Source: Candidatus Woesearchaeota archaeon
Lineage (GTDB): Archaea; Nanobdellota; Nanobdellia; Woesearchaeales; UBA10216
NCBI GenBank assembly: GCA_016192915.1
Contig: JACPTF010000020.1
Coordinates: 1-60,026, forward strand
Direction: 5' to 3'
DNA: 60,026 nucleotides
Part shown: positions 18,199 through 26,252 of the stretch, piece by piece
How the letters are laid out: every line of letters starts with the position of its first letter
Numbering within the stretch: the stretch's first letter is position 1
Program-made: the position numbers and the translations under genes
The notes under the pieces: model-generated
The model's database searches: none
Seen by the model: the letters and a program-made list of their open reading frames with translations, nothing else
What the model was told of the DNA's origin: nothing

Positions 18199-18615
18199 TT
18201 AACTCTTTTTAAATGCGTCTGCGCATCTGCTGCAGCAAAATATGAGCACTTTCCCTTTCATTTTTTCTTTGTGCCAGCCCTCTATGATTTTGCAGTGGCA
18301 GTGTGCGCATGTTTTTATATTGTGAGTTATGCTTAATTCCACCAGTTCAGCAAATTTATCTATCAGCTCTTGCGCAAACTGATTCCCGGCTTTTGTAAGC
18401 TCATATTGCTTTTTTTCCCTTTTGCCGGATTCTTTTAAGCTTATGAGCTTGCTTTTTTGCAACATTCTTAGGAATGGATAAACATGAGCCGCGCTTATCG
18501 CTCTCAACATGTAAGCTTCAAGTTCTTTGATAATCTCATACCCGTGCATCGGCCTTTTTTTCAGAAGCAGCAGGGCATAAACTTTCACAAGATTAGTAAT
18601 TTTAACCGGTGCCAT
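18199..18615 (-). CDS. PadR-type regulator with C-terminal TRASH metal-sensing domain
   Basis: A 138-residue protein. Residues 8-95 form a PadR winged helix (LLLKKRPMHGYEIIKEL, then AAHVYPFLRMLQKSKLI). Residues about 102-136 are a TRASH-like metal site: CAHCHCKII, then IFCCSRCADAFK. Such fusions sense copper or other soft metals and repress pumps. A start at ATG 18615 is set by the TATA box at 18637-18646; the longer frame to 18714 would cover the promoter. It heads the copA operon and probably binds the palindrome at 18657. Confidence 0.85.
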   Translation of the reverse strand: MAPVKITNLVKVYALLLLKKRPMHGYEIIKELEAYMLRAISAAHVYPFLRMLQKSKLISLKESGKREKKQYELTKAGNQFAQELIDKFAELVELSITHNIKTCAHCHCKIIEGWHKEKMKGKVLIFCCSRCADAFKKS

Positions 18616-18636
18616 GAGTATCCATATGACCGAAAC

Positions 18637-18668
18637 ATTTAAATACTTTTGCATTTTTGATATATCAA
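18637..18668. promoter_or_regulatory. Promoter of the copA operon with operator palindrome
   Basis: On the minus strand a TATA box (TATTTAAATG, 18637-18646) stands about 26 bases before ATG 18615. Just upstream is the perfect 12-bp palindrome TTGATATATCAA (18657-18668), followed by a related imperfect copy (TTGATGTATTGA, 18672-18683). The paired sites are good candidates for binding by the PadR-TRASH regulator and could control both directions. Confidence 0.5.
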
Positions 18669-18689
18669 TTTTTGATGTATTGAAAAATG

Positions 18690-18815
18690 ATAGGAGGAGG
18701 AGCGTGGGTAGCAACCCAGACTGGCAGCCTTTTTGGACTGGGGCAAGCCCACCTGTTTAGCGACGCGACGGTTTTTAGCCTATTGAGCATAGGCTTTTTG
18801 TCAGATGCACGGTTG
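18690..18815 (+). ncRNA. Candidate structured RNA with terminator-like hairpin
   Basis: The gap between the copA operon and the YHS gene can fold. GTGGG (18704-18708) pairs with CCCAC (18748-18752) around inner complementary words (CCAG/CTGG). A hairpin AGCCTA-7-TAGGCT (18777-18795) is followed by a T run. The operator region lies directly in front. A 48-codon frame from ATG 18687 to TGA 18833 also crosses this stretch; it has no ribosome binding site and looks less convincing than the RNA. Neither reading is proven. Confidence 0.3.
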
Positions 18816-18862
18816 CATGCAGGAAAAGTATGAGCCTTGTTAGCATTTTTTCTATTTTTGAT

Positions 18863-18997
18863 TTACATTTTGTTTTTCAAGAACTTGTCCCTGCACTCGT
18901 TGCTGCAAAAATAGTTTTTCTTTCTGTTAACAACTGCAATTATCGCATCGCTGCTGCTTTCATCGACTTCCATTCCACATACAGGGTCACTCGCCAT
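18863..18997 (-). CDS. Mini YHS-domain protein
   Basis: A 44-residue protein that is only a YHS/TRASH metal site: SDPVCGMEVDESS, then NYFCSNECRDKFLKNKM. It matches the N-terminal domain of the copper ATPase at 16095 in pattern and is probably a free metal carrier or donor. The ATG at 18997 lies six bases after the stop codon of the ZIP transporter gene, with GTGAAGG in between as a ribosome binding site, so it is translated from the ZIP transcript. Confidence 0.8.
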   Translation of the reverse strand: MASDPVCGMEVDESSSDAIIAVVNRKKNYFCSNECRDKFLKNKM

Positions 18998-19000
18998 CCT

Positions 19001-19777
19001 TCACTCAAACAAGCTTATAATAAAGAAGATGAGCGCAATTCCTCCAAACATGCAGCCAAACTGCGCGACAGACTTGACAATGCCACGCTCCTTGTGAAGC
19101 TCTGGTATGAGGTCGGCAGTGGCTATGTAAAGGAAGCCGCCGGCTGCAAACGCAAGCAAGAACATGGCTGGATGGGCGAGTCTGTTGAGAAAGAAGTAAC
19201 CGGCAATTCCGCCAGCAACAGCTGTAAGGGCGGACAGAAAGTTGTAAAAGAGCGCCTTCGCCTTGCTAAGGCCGCCGTAGACGAGAAGGGCAAAGTCGCC
19301 AATCTCCTGGGGAATCTCATGCAGGGCAATGGCAATTGTCGTAGTGATTCCAAGCTGGGTGTTAGTCAGAAAACCTGCTGCAATTATCGTTCCGTCAAGG
19401 AAGTTGTGCACACCATCCCCTATCAAGCTGAGGTATGTAAAGGCGTGCACTTCCTTATGCGATTCGCCCTTAAGCTCGCGGTGGTGATGGTGGTGCCACA
19501 GGATGAAGCGCTCAATAGAGTAAAAAACGAGGATTCCGCCAAGAACATAAATAAGAACTGTAATCAGCTCAACACCGGCAGCTTCACCTGCAGTGATAGC
19601 TTCAGGCACAAGGTCAAGCAGTGCAGCGCCCAGCAAAGTGCCTGCCGCAAAAGCGGTGAGCGCGAAAAGCACATTGTTAAGAAGCGCCTGCCGTATTATC
19701 ATGGTGAGCGCGCCAACAAACGAGATAAGGCTAATGATTAGAACGCTCAGCATGATAAGGCCAAACTCGTAAGCCAT
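19001..19777 (-). CDS. ZIP family metal transporter
   Basis: A 258-residue protein with about eight membrane spans. The metal path is visible: a His-rich cytoplasmic loop (HHHHHREL at about residues 96-103), then span IV SLIGDGVHNFLDG and span V ALHEIPQEIGDFALL. ZIP proteins import Zn2+, Fe2+ or Mn2+. The ATG abuts the stop codon of gdhA (TAGATG), and the mini YHS gene follows, so the three form one transcript. Confidence 0.92.
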   Translation of the reverse strand: MAYEFGLIMLSVLIISLISFVGALTMIIRQALLNNVLFALTAFAAGTLLGAALLDLVPEAITAGEAAGVELITVLIYVLGGILVFYSIERFILWHHHHHRELKGESHKEVHAFTYLSLIGDGVHNFLDGTIIAAGFLTNTQLGITTTIAIALHEIPQEIGDFALLVYGGLSKAKALFYNFLSALTAVAGGIAGYFFLNRLAHPAMFLLAFAAGGFLYIATADLIPELHKERGIVKSVAQFGCMFGGIALIFFIISLFE

Positions 19778-21058
19778 CTAAATTCCCCCTCTCAGCTCTA
19801 TTGCCCTTGCCACCTTGCTTAGTGCCAGCAGATATGCTCCTGTTCTAATATCAACATTGTGCTCCCCTGACTCCGCAACTGCTTTCGCAAAGGCGGCTGT
19901 TACAAGCTTTGAGAGCTTGTCGTGCACTTCATCATCAGTCCAGTAATAGCCGTAATTGTTCTGCACCCATTCAAAATAGCTCGCAACAACCCCGCCAGCA
20001 TTTGCCAGCACGTCAGGAACAACGGTTGTTTTTTTCTGCTGCAGGATTTTGTCGGCCTCGGGAGTTGTTGGGCCGTTGGCAAGCTCAACTACAACCTTAG
20101 CTTTAATGCTGTTGGCGTTCTTTGCTGTTATCTGGTTCTCCAGAGCAGCTGGAATGAGTATGTCAACGTCAAGCTCAAGAAGCTCATCGTTGGATATTAC
20201 ACCCGACTTGCTGCCGTTAACCACAGAGCCGCGGTAGTAGCACTCTGCAATCTTGCCCTTCTCAAGCTTGCAAGTCATGGCAGCTGCCGGGTTAAGCCCC
20301 TTCTTGTTGTAGATGGCGCCCTGCGAGTCGCTAAGCGCAACTATTTTGTAGCCGGCATCAAAAAGAAACTGCGCCGCGTTGTGGCCGACGTTTCCAAAGC
20401 CCTGAATGGCAACAGCGGTAGACTTCGGCTTTAGCTTCAGAAGCTTTGACACCTGCTGCACCGCCACAAAGCCGCCGTAGCCCGTAGCCGATTCGCGAGC
20501 CCCAATTCCGCCAAGCTCAACTGGCTTGCCAGTAAAAGCGGCAGGCGCATGATGGCCGGTAAGCTTCTCATACTCATCAAGCATCCATGCCATTACCTGG
20601 GCATTCGTGTACATGTCCGGAGCCGGAATGTCCTTGCCAGGGCCAAGGTGCTCAACGAACTGCTGCACGTAGCCCCTGCTCAGCCGCTCAAGCTCGCCCT
20701 TCGAGAACTTTTTCGGGTCGCAGATGACACCACCCTTAGCCCCCCCAAAAGGCAGGCCAGCCAGCGATGTCTTCCACGTCATCCACATGGCAAGGGCCTT
20801 TACTTCGTCCAAGGAAACCCCAGGCCCAAACCTGATGCCGCCCTTAAAGGGGCCTAAAGCATCATTGTGCTGAACCCGGAGAGAATTAAAGTTCTGGGTA
20901 CTGCCGTCATCCATCTTGACAGGAATGTCATCAGTAAGCTCGTTCTTTGGCTCGGACAGCACGGCAAGGACCTTAGGCTCAATCTTCAGAATCGCGGCAG
21001 CAGCACGCAGCTGCTTCCTTGCAGAATCGAGAGGGTTAATTGCTGAAGTGGCCATCAA
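19778..21058 (-). CDS. gdhA: Glutamate dehydrogenase
   Basis: A 426-residue hexameric Glu/Leu/Phe/Val dehydrogenase that interconverts glutamate and 2-oxoglutarate plus ammonia. The substrate region GPFKGGIRF and the catalytic stretch LPFGGAKGGVICDP are seen. So are DIPAPDMYTN and the Rossmann motif GFGNVGHNAA. The length is normal. The start can be the first or second Met of MMATSAINP. It stands first in a transcript with the ZIP and YHS genes, an unusual partner set. Confidence 0.95.
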   Translation of the reverse strand: MMATSAINPLDSARKQLRAAAAILKIEPKVLAVLSEPKNELTDDIPVKMDDGSTQNFNSLRVQHNDALGPFKGGIRFGPGVSLDEVKALAMWMTWKTSLAGLPFGGAKGGVICDPKKFSKGELERLSRGYVQQFVEHLGPGKDIPAPDMYTNAQVMAWMLDEYEKLTGHHAPAAFTGKPVELGGIGARESATGYGGFVAVQQVSKLLKLKPKSTAVAIQGFGNVGHNAAQFLFDAGYKIVALSDSQGAIYNKKGLNPAAAMTCKLEKGKIAECYYRGSVVNGSKSGVISNDELLELDVDILIPAALENQITAKNANSIKAKVVVELANGPTTPEADKILQQKKTTVVPDVLANAGGVVASYFEWVQNNYGYYWTDDEVHDKLSKLVTAAFAKAVAESGEHNVDIRTGAYLLALSKVARAIELRGGI

Positions 21059-21110
21059 AGGCTATAGCCGCAGCGGTGTCTTTTATATTTATTGTTTTCA
21101 CTGCCACTAA

Positions 21111-21176
21111 TCATTTCTTCTTCTTGCCGCCCTTCTTTTCCTTCATCTCATCGCTGCATCCGCACGTTCCGCACAT
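21111..21176 (-). CDS. 21-residue Cys/Lys peptide
   Basis: Directly after a strong ribosome binding site (GGAGGTGACT, 21181-21190) the frame reads MCGTCGCSDEMKEKKGGKKK plus one more Lys, then stop. Three cysteines in the first seven residues and a basic tail suggest metal or cluster binding. A very similar layout (Lys-rich, Cys-x2-Cys) is seen in the small frame at 34916. A real translated peptide is plausible because the ribosome site is the best in the neighbourhood. Confidence 0.5.
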   Translation of the reverse strand: MCGTCGCSDEMKEKKGGKKKK

Positions 21177-21291
21177 TGGTAGTCACCTCCACGCTAATTG
21201 AACTTCATTGAACCCTGCCTGAAACAAGCAAGCAAAGGCAAATATGCTGCAGTTGCTTAAATATTTTTTCTTTGAACCTCCAAGTTTCTCT

Positions 21292-22056
21292 TTAGTGATT
21301 CTTGGCGAAATCCGTTACAGAGTCAAGCTCAGACTGGGCATCTGCTCCTGCGCTGCCATAGCTGATAAGTATTTTGTCCAGATCGTTAAAGACGTAGTCT
21401 CCAAATTCGCTGTTAGGCTTTCCATTAACATAAAACCTTAGCCTTTTGCTTTCGGAATCACAAAATTGCCGATTGTTTGGCAAAGTAAGGCAGGTTTCAT
21501 TAAAGTCCCCGCCTATGCTCCTGAAAAACAGCCATAAGGGAACGCCCTTGGCGTGCATGTGAAGAGCATCGCTTGTTTTTTCAGGAGGCTGCGCGCCTTT
21601 ATCAACGTGAATAAAACTGCTGGTTGCATTGGCATCCATCTTTGACATGTCCATCGCAAAAGGCTCAAAATCAAAAGCTACGCCGTCAATGTAGGCCTTC
21701 CAGTCAGCATGTATGTGCTGCGAACCCAACACGCCAATGGTTGATTGAGGGTCCATGTTGCACTGAAGCTGGCCAGAGCCGATGCACATCTCAACAGGCA
21801 TGCCGCATGCGTCACATTTGCCATCACCATCTTTATCCATAAACTGCTTTGCTAACATCACGTCAAAGCCTGTTAAGGACATACGGCTTAAACGGCTGCC
21901 CATTTTATTCGTGTCAACCTCACTTGGCTTGCTTGTTGCTTCGCCACCAGCTTCTTTTTGAAAATTGACAAACGAGGAAATGCTAAAAATCAGAGCGACG
22001 AAGACGATAGCTAAAACTCCATATATCAAATAGTCCTCCTTAACTTTCACTTTCAT
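21292..22056 (-). CDS. Membrane-anchored HxH-family protein 1 (with DxDGDGKCDACGM metal loop)
   Basis: A 254-residue protein with one N-terminal membrane span (residues about 11-31). An EF-hand-like, Cys-containing loop DKDGDGKCDACGMPVEMC follows at about residues 74-91. The family domain starts with HIHADWKAYIDG, continues with ALHMHAKGVPLWLFFRSIGG, and ends with an acidic LDKILISYG strand. The domain is shared with 24797 and 34040. His, Cys and Met content suggests an exposed copper or soft-metal protein. The next gene (22067) lies 10 bases upstream on the same strand. Confidence 0.7.
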   Translation of the reverse strand: MKVKVKEDYLIYGVLAIVFVALIFSISSFVNFQKEAGGEATSKPSEVDTNKMGSRLSRMSLTGFDVMLAKQFMDKDGDGKCDACGMPVEMCIGSGQLQCNMDPQSTIGVLGSQHIHADWKAYIDGVAFDFEPFAMDMSKMDANATSSFIHVDKGAQPPEKTSDALHMHAKGVPLWLFFRSIGGDFNETCLTLPNNRQFCDSESKRLRFYVNGKPNSEFGDYVFNDLDKILISYGSAGADAQSELDSVTDFAKNH

Positions 22057-22066
22057 TTTTCCAACC

Positions 22067-22546
22067 TCATTTAGTCTTTGCCACTCTCGCTTTTGTTTTC
22101 CTAGCTAACTTGTCCTTGATTAATAATATAACACTCAATGCCACTAGTGCCCCACCTGTTGCCCAGAAAACCAGCGAAAAGTGCTGCGCAGCCTGAAAAG
22201 GAGTGCCTGCAACTATCAGCCCTGCGTTAAGCGTCAGTGCCTTGCCGGAGAGGCAGCCCATTTTTCGCATTTTCAATACAAGCAGAACAGCAAAAAGGAT
22301 AACTGCGGCCGTCCACAAAGGAACAGCCACTTTCTGAAGAAAGAGAAGGGGCATGCCAACAACTGTTATTCCTATTATGGCAAGCAGAGCAATTGTAGCA
22401 GTGCATACGTTATGGCAGACTGTCCATGAGCTGAACACGCCCATAAGGCCGCTTGCGCTGCTGGTTGCGCTCATGATTCTTTCCTTCAAACCCGTAGCCG
22501 CTGGCGCCGGCTTTGCTGCTGCCTTGCCCTTTGCCTTATTTGCCAT
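22067..22546 (-). CDS. Four-span membrane protein with paired cysteines
   Basis: A 159-residue protein. A Lys/Ala-rich N-terminus is followed by four likely spans. The first span begins with SSWTVCHNVCTATIALL (Cys-x3-Cys); a loop contains MRKMGCLSGKAL. The layout recalls small mercury or copper carriers such as MerT/MerC, but I see no decisive motif. It overlaps the 3' end of the Met-rich gene upstream by 11 bases, so it belongs to the metal operon. Confidence 0.6.
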   Translation of the reverse strand: MANKAKGKAAAKPAPAATGLKERIMSATSSASGLMGVFSSWTVCHNVCTATIALLAIIGITVVGMPLLFLQKVAVPLWTAAVILFAVLLVLKMRKMGCLSGKALTLNAGLIVAGTPFQAAQHFSLVFWATGGALVALSVILLIKDKLARKTKARVAKTK

Positions 22547-23138
22547 GCTTTCTCCTCACAATAGTATGAATAGTATGGCTTTGGCCTTTTGCAGCCTTCC
22601 ACATCTTCAGCAGCCAGAAATATACCAGCCCTACAAGGCCGAGCAGCAGTATTACGTACAAAATATTTGTCAAAGTCCAGTAGCTGCTACCAAAGCCGCC
22701 ATAGCCGAACCTTCCCACCATGCCCTGCGTGTTCTGCTCTGTTCCGAAGTTCATCATTTGCATCATGTTCATCATAGGCATCACCCCGCCTGCTCCCATC
22801 ATTCCGCCGCTGCCAATTGCTGTGCCTGTGCTTGTGCCGCAGTACATCGCCTGTGCAAGATTAACATGGAACTGGTCGTGGTAAGCGGTTCCCTCATCAA
22901 TCCCCATCATCCTGTGCATCGCATCATGCGCATCGCCAGGATGCATCTGCCCCATCAGGTATTCGCCAATAGCTTCAAGCTGCTCGTTGCCAAGCTTGTC
23001 GCAGGTTACGCCGCTGTCAAAAAGCTCCTTGCCCTCGGCAATCTCGTTTTCGTCTTCGTGAGCAATTGCGGTTGCCGTCATTAGCAAAAATGCCACTAAA
23101 ATAACGCCAACAACTTTACACTCGCCAAGAATTTTCAT
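22536..23138 (-). CDS. Exported Met/His-rich protein, likely copper binding
   Basis: A 200-residue protein with a signal peptide (residues 1-27, ending TAIAHE). Then comes a domain with the pattern EGKELFDSGVTCDKLGNEQL, GQMHPGDAHDAMHRMMG and LAQAMYCG. A Met/Gly-rich stretch (MMNMMQMMNFG) leads to a C-terminal membrane span and a basic tail. The MHPGxAHxxMxxMMG element recurs in archaeal and candidate-phyla proteins. The ATG at 23138 follows GGAGGTGAAATC, so I reject the longer start at 23168. It probably buffers copper outside the membrane. Confidence 0.7.
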   Translation of the reverse strand: MKILGECKVVGVILVAFLLMTATAIAHEDENEIAEGKELFDSGVTCDKLGNEQLEAIGEYLMGQMHPGDAHDAMHRMMGIDEGTAYHDQFHVNLAQAMYCGTSTGTAIGSGGMMGAGGVMPMMNMMQMMNFGTEQNTQGMVGRFGYGGFGSSYWTLTNILYVILLLGLVGLVYFWLLKMWKAAKGQSHTIHTIVRRKHGK

Positions 23139-23154
23139 GATTTCACCTCCTAAA

Positions 23155-23625
23155 CTAGCCCGTGTCAATGTTCTGGCCGTAGGGATGGATGAGCTTCCAG
23201 CCGTTATGCCTCTTCCTCAGCGTAAAAACGCTGTCCAGCTCCCTCTCGCCTGTGTTAAGCTGCAGCACTACCCTGTAGCCAACCACTGCCGTGTCACCGT
23301 CAACTTCCGGCTCTTTCATCTCAAGCACCTTCATGCCCCTGCCGCTTTTGAAATATTTGCCCATTTCCGCAGCAAAAAGGCCATAGGTCTTCGCTGTCGG
23401 CTCAATCTCCTTAAAGCCGTCAGAGATTAACGCGTACATTGCCGCATAATCCTTTTTGTCGAACGATTCGTAGTAAAGCCTCACAACCTCTGCCGGCTGC
23501 AGCAGTGAAACGTCAATTTTACCCTGTTGTTGCGGCTGCTGCTGCGGTGGAGCGCAAGATGCTAATGCAACAGCCGCGGTTAACAGCAACAGGAGCAATG
23601 GCGGCGGCAAAGCGGTTGATTTCAT
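23155..23625 (-). CDS. Lipoprotein with NTF2-like domain
   Basis: A 156-residue protein: signal peptide with lipobox ALASC, a Gln-rich linker, then a domain starting EVVRLYYESFDKKDYAAMY and ending WKLIHPYGQN. This fits the SnoaL/NTF2-like fold of extracellular sensor or ligand domains. It overlaps the CcdA-like gene by four bases (ATGA). Its lipobox is one of two in this window that the LspA at 53639 could process. Confidence 0.65.
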   Translation of the reverse strand: MKSTALPPPLLLLLLTAAVALASCAPPQQQPQQQGKIDVSLLQPAEVVRLYYESFDKKDYAAMYALISDGFKEIEPTAKTYGLFAAEMGKYFKSGRGMKVLEMKEPEVDGDTAVVGYRVVLQLNTGERELDSVFTLRKRHNGWKLIHPYGQNIDTG

Positions 23626-24794
23626 TTCTTCCCACCTTTGAGCTGCCTTTTGATGAAATAAGCAAGCACCGCAATGAACAGAACCAAAATTGCAGCAGCC
23701 ACAAAATTGAATTTTGCCGTGTTCTCAAGCACGGCATCGCTCAGCCGCTCGGCCAGGCCGGTTGTGCGGACAGCGTAGTGCTTCGTGATGTAAGCGAAGG
23801 CGGCAATCCCTGCAAGGATTTCGGCAACGGCCGCAATTTTCCTTGCGTTATTGCCGCTTATAAGCCTGGATACTATGAATTTGTGAATCAAAGCCGCTGC
23901 CGCAAATATGGCTGCAAGCAGGGCTATCATTCCGAGCAAATCCGCAGCGGTTATGGGAGTGGTGCCCCTGTTTAATACGAAGAAAATACCCAGAAACATC
24001 ATCAGCAGCCCTGACACCATGTTGGCGCTTGTCAGCACCAGCTCGCTTTTGCCTATCTTCAGCGTAAGGTTGAATCCCTGCAGCAGCCTGCTTCCTGCAA
24101 TGTTGAACTTATCGTAAGCAAACGCTGCTGCAAAAAGCGGGATTGCCAGTCCGAGGGCGTAAAAGAAAAGCAAAAGAGCTGTGTATGCGTAATTGTGGAA
24201 GACAGCTGCCATGGTGAATATGCCAGCTATTATGGGACCGATGCAGGCGGACCAGCCGACAGCGAACAGCGCCCCAAACAGGAACGTTCCTGGAGAGTCC
24301 TTCGGCAGCCTTGTTCTGAGATGGATGAATGAAAAGCCCTTGCCGAAAAACATGAGTAAGCCGAGGAACACCAGAATTACCCCTGCAGTCTGAACCAGGA
24401 GAGCGGCGTCCTGCTGGAATGTCGTGAAGGAAATCTTGCCCAGCGAAGTCAGGGCAATGCCGATAATGACAAAGGTTAAGGAGAACCCTGCGAAGAACAC
24501 AAGCATCTCAAGCGTCAGGCTCCTGCGGCTCTTAGCTGTTGTCGCAAGAAATGCGGGGAGAAGGGCTACGGTGCACGGCGCGAGAAAGCTCAGGATGCCG
24601 CCAAGGAAAGCAATAAGGAAGGAAACGTTCCTAAGCGTTGACTCAGCCGTAAAGCGGTTGTAGTCCTGGAGCTTTTCAAAGATGCTGAGCTGCTTCTCTA
24701 TGCCGGAATTTTGCTCATTTTGGGCAGCAGCATAAGTGGTAGCAAGCAGCAGGAAAAGCAATAATGGTGCGGTGATGCGCAAGGCTGCAACCAT
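23622..24794 (-). CDS. CcdA/DsbD-type thiol-disulfide transporter
   Basis: A 390-residue protein with a signal-like N-terminus and about eight to nine spans. The two redox cysteines are visible in FLAPCTVALLPAFLA and VGWSACIGPIIAG, the pattern of CcdA. Such proteins carry electrons across the membrane to outside thioredoxin-like partners. Candidate partners here are the three-CxxC protein at 27688 and the Cys-containing HxH proteins. It is two bases from the HxH protein gene at 24797. Confidence 0.85.
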   Translation of the reverse strand: MVAALRITAPLLLFLLLATTYAAAQNEQNSGIEKQLSIFEKLQDYNRFTAESTLRNVSFLIAFLGGILSFLAPCTVALLPAFLATTAKSRRSLTLEMLVFFAGFSLTFVIIGIALTSLGKISFTTFQQDAALLVQTAGVILVFLGLLMFFGKGFSFIHLRTRLPKDSPGTFLFGALFAVGWSACIGPIIAGIFTMAAVFHNYAYTALLLFFYALGLAIPLFAAAFAYDKFNIAGSRLLQGFNLTLKIGKSELVLTSANMVSGLLMMFLGIFFVLNRGTTPITAADLLGMIALLAAIFAAAALIHKFIVSRLISGNNARKIAAVAEILAGIAAFAYITKHYAVRTTGLAERLSDAVLENTAKFNFVAAAILVLFIAVLAYFIKRQLKGGKK

Positions 24795-24796
24795 TT

Positions 24797-25417
24797 TTAC
24801 TCGAACACGATTTTTATCTCGTCACCATCACGGGGCATGTAATGGTCAAACTCGGCATTTTCAACATCGTTGACGAACATCTTCAGCGTGCCATCGGGTC
24901 CGTTGCAGTAGTCAAGAAGGCATTCGCTGCTGAGCTTCTTCTTCCAGACATCGTTGAAGAAGTAGCCGAGCTGCATGTTCTTCACTGTAGGGCTTTGCAC
25001 TTCCCAGTGCAGGATATTGTCGGTTTCATGCGTGTGCACAGGCTTATGAACGGAGCCTTCAAGGCCAAGGTTTGCAGGAATCGTTACTGGCTTGCCCTTA
25101 ATCAGTATTGTAACGTGCGGGTGCCAGTGTATTGCCCCTTTCGGGATTTTGGCTGCGAACGCCTTTTCGTCAAAGCCAGCGCTGCCGCCGTCGTCAGGCG
25201 TTATTAATGGCTTGTCACCGCCGCCTTTGTTACCGAGGACAAAGTAACCGCCAACTACGAGAAGCAAAACAACAACTGCAAGGATTATTTTCTTCTTGGA
25301 GCCGCTCTTCTTCGGTACCGCTTTCGGCTGCGCGGTGTGCTTCGCCTGCCTGTGCTGCTCCAGGCTCTCAGCAGTGCTGAATTCCTTGTCGCAACCGCTG
25401 CAAAGGTGCTTCTCCAT
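24797..25417 (-). CDS. HxH-family protein 2 with N-terminal C2H2 zinc finger
   Basis: A 206-residue protein. Residues 6-27 form a C2H2 finger (LCSGCDKEF, then LEQHRQAKH). A basic linker leads to one span (IILAVVVLLLVVGGYFVLG), and then the exposed HxH domain: HWHPHVTILIKGKPVTIPA, HTHETDNILHWE, LGYFFNDVW, SSECLLDYCNG, and an acidic end DGDEIKIVFE. The order of elements matches 21292 and 34040. The gene sits directly before the CcdA-like gene, with which it is surely co-transcribed. Confidence 0.7.
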   Translation of the reverse strand: MEKHLCSGCDKEFSTAESLEQHRQAKHTAQPKAVPKKSGSKKKIILAVVVLLLVVGGYFVLGNKGGGDKPLITPDDGGSAGFDEKAFAAKIPKGAIHWHPHVTILIKGKPVTIPANLGLEGSVHKPVHTHETDNILHWEVQSPTVKNMQLGYFFNDVWKKKLSSECLLDYCNGPDGTLKMFVNDVENAEFDHYMPRDGDEIKIVFE

Positions 25418-25419
25418 TC

Positions 25420-26199
25420 TTAACCCTCATTAACCCTAACACTGCGGCTGCAGTTGCTGTAATCAGTTACCTTTGCCTTTGCAGAATTCAGATGCCTGCA
25501 AGTGCGCTGCACCCTTGCAGCATAATCGTCAGCTGCCGCTTCTTCCCCTGCAACGCTGCCCCCTCCCAAAAAGTTCGCAAGCCGGGCAAAAGGCGACAAA
25601 AGCCGGGCAACGTGGCCAGACAGCCTGAGCAAAGAAGCGCCGTTCTTTATGTGGGCAAGCTCGTGCAGCATTATCGCCTCAATCTCTTTTTTTGCCAAGA
25701 TGTCAAACATCCCTGCGGACAGGAAAATCTTAGGGCTCAGGAACGAGAACGAAAAAGCAACAGGAGCGGCTGTATTCAGCACATATATCTTAGGCTGCCT
25801 GATTGAGAGCGCTTCAGCCTGCTTCCCAACAAACCTGTTCCAGTAGCTGTTTTGCAAGAGCGCGCCTTTCTTTGCCTGCCTTTTCACAAAAACAATAGGG
25901 GCAACAGCCGCTGCCACCAGTGTTGAAATCAGGGCAGTAAGCGCAAGCATTGCGATGATTGCCTTCGCCTTGTCACAGCCGCTGAAATACGACTGGCATC
26001 CCCTGAAAAAGATGAAGAACAGGAACGGGAAAACAAAGGCGAAGACGTGAACGTACAAAAGTGTAAGGCGCTTCTTCGTGTCGGAAGTTTTAAGCCTTCT
26101 CAGCATAACAAGCGCAGCAATCGCTATCAAGAACGAAAAGGCAACTATGCCAGACTTCAGCGGGCTCAAAAAAAATGCGATGGTACATTCTGTGCACAT
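25420..26199 (-). CDS. M56/M48-type membrane zinc protease
   Basis: A 259-residue protein with about four spans and the zinc site HELAHIKN, followed about 40 residues later by the third ligand region GEEAAADDYAA. In bacteria, M56 proteases of the BlaR1 type cut their BlaI-type repressor. Here a BlaI/CopY-type repressor gene lies 53 bases upstream on the same strand. The protein lacks a large sensor domain. The Cys in MCTECTIAF at the N-terminus may be functional. It ends two bases from the HxH gene. Confidence 0.78.
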   Translation of the reverse strand: MCTECTIAFFLSPLKSGIVAFSFLIAIAALVMLRRLKTSDTKKRLTLLYVHVFAFVFPFLFFIFFRGCQSYFSGCDKAKAIIAMLALTALISTLVAAAVAPIVFVKRQAKKGALLQNSYWNRFVGKQAEALSIRQPKIYVLNTAAPVAFSFSFLSPKIFLSAGMFDILAKKEIEAIMLHELAHIKNGASLLRLSGHVARLLSPFARLANFLGGGSVAGEEAAADDYAARVQRTCRHLNSAKAKVTDYSNCSRSVRVNEG

Positions 26200-26252
26200 T
26201 TGCCTTATACCTCGGGTAAAGCGAAGATTTGCCCTTTTTTATTCTTTTGCAA

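Noticed and set aside
18687-18833. 48-codon gene upstream of the copper operon
   Set aside because: The frame has no ribosome binding site and no recognisable domain, and it coincides with strong RNA pairings. I list the stretch as a candidate RNA instead.
18830-19741. Long open frame (303 codons) on the plus strand
   Set aside because: It lies antisense to the ZIP transporter and mini YHS genes, has no motif and reads as low-complexity Lys/Cys/Asn sequence. The minus-strand genes carry clear signatures.
22353-23084. 243-codon plus-strand frame with many His and Cys
   Set aside because: Its His and Cys come from reading the complement of Met-rich and Ala-rich codons in the real copper-protein genes on the minus strand.
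23622-24794. Cytochrome c maturation system
   Set aside because: The CcdA-like genes suggested it, but no CxxCH haem-binding proteins or other Ccm/Ccs genes are seen. A thiol role for metal or disulfide handling fits better.
24797-25417. Transcription factor because of the C2H2 finger
   Set aside because: The finger is directly followed by a membrane span and an exposed HxH domain, so it is more likely a cytoplasmic protein or metal contact than a DNA-binding module.
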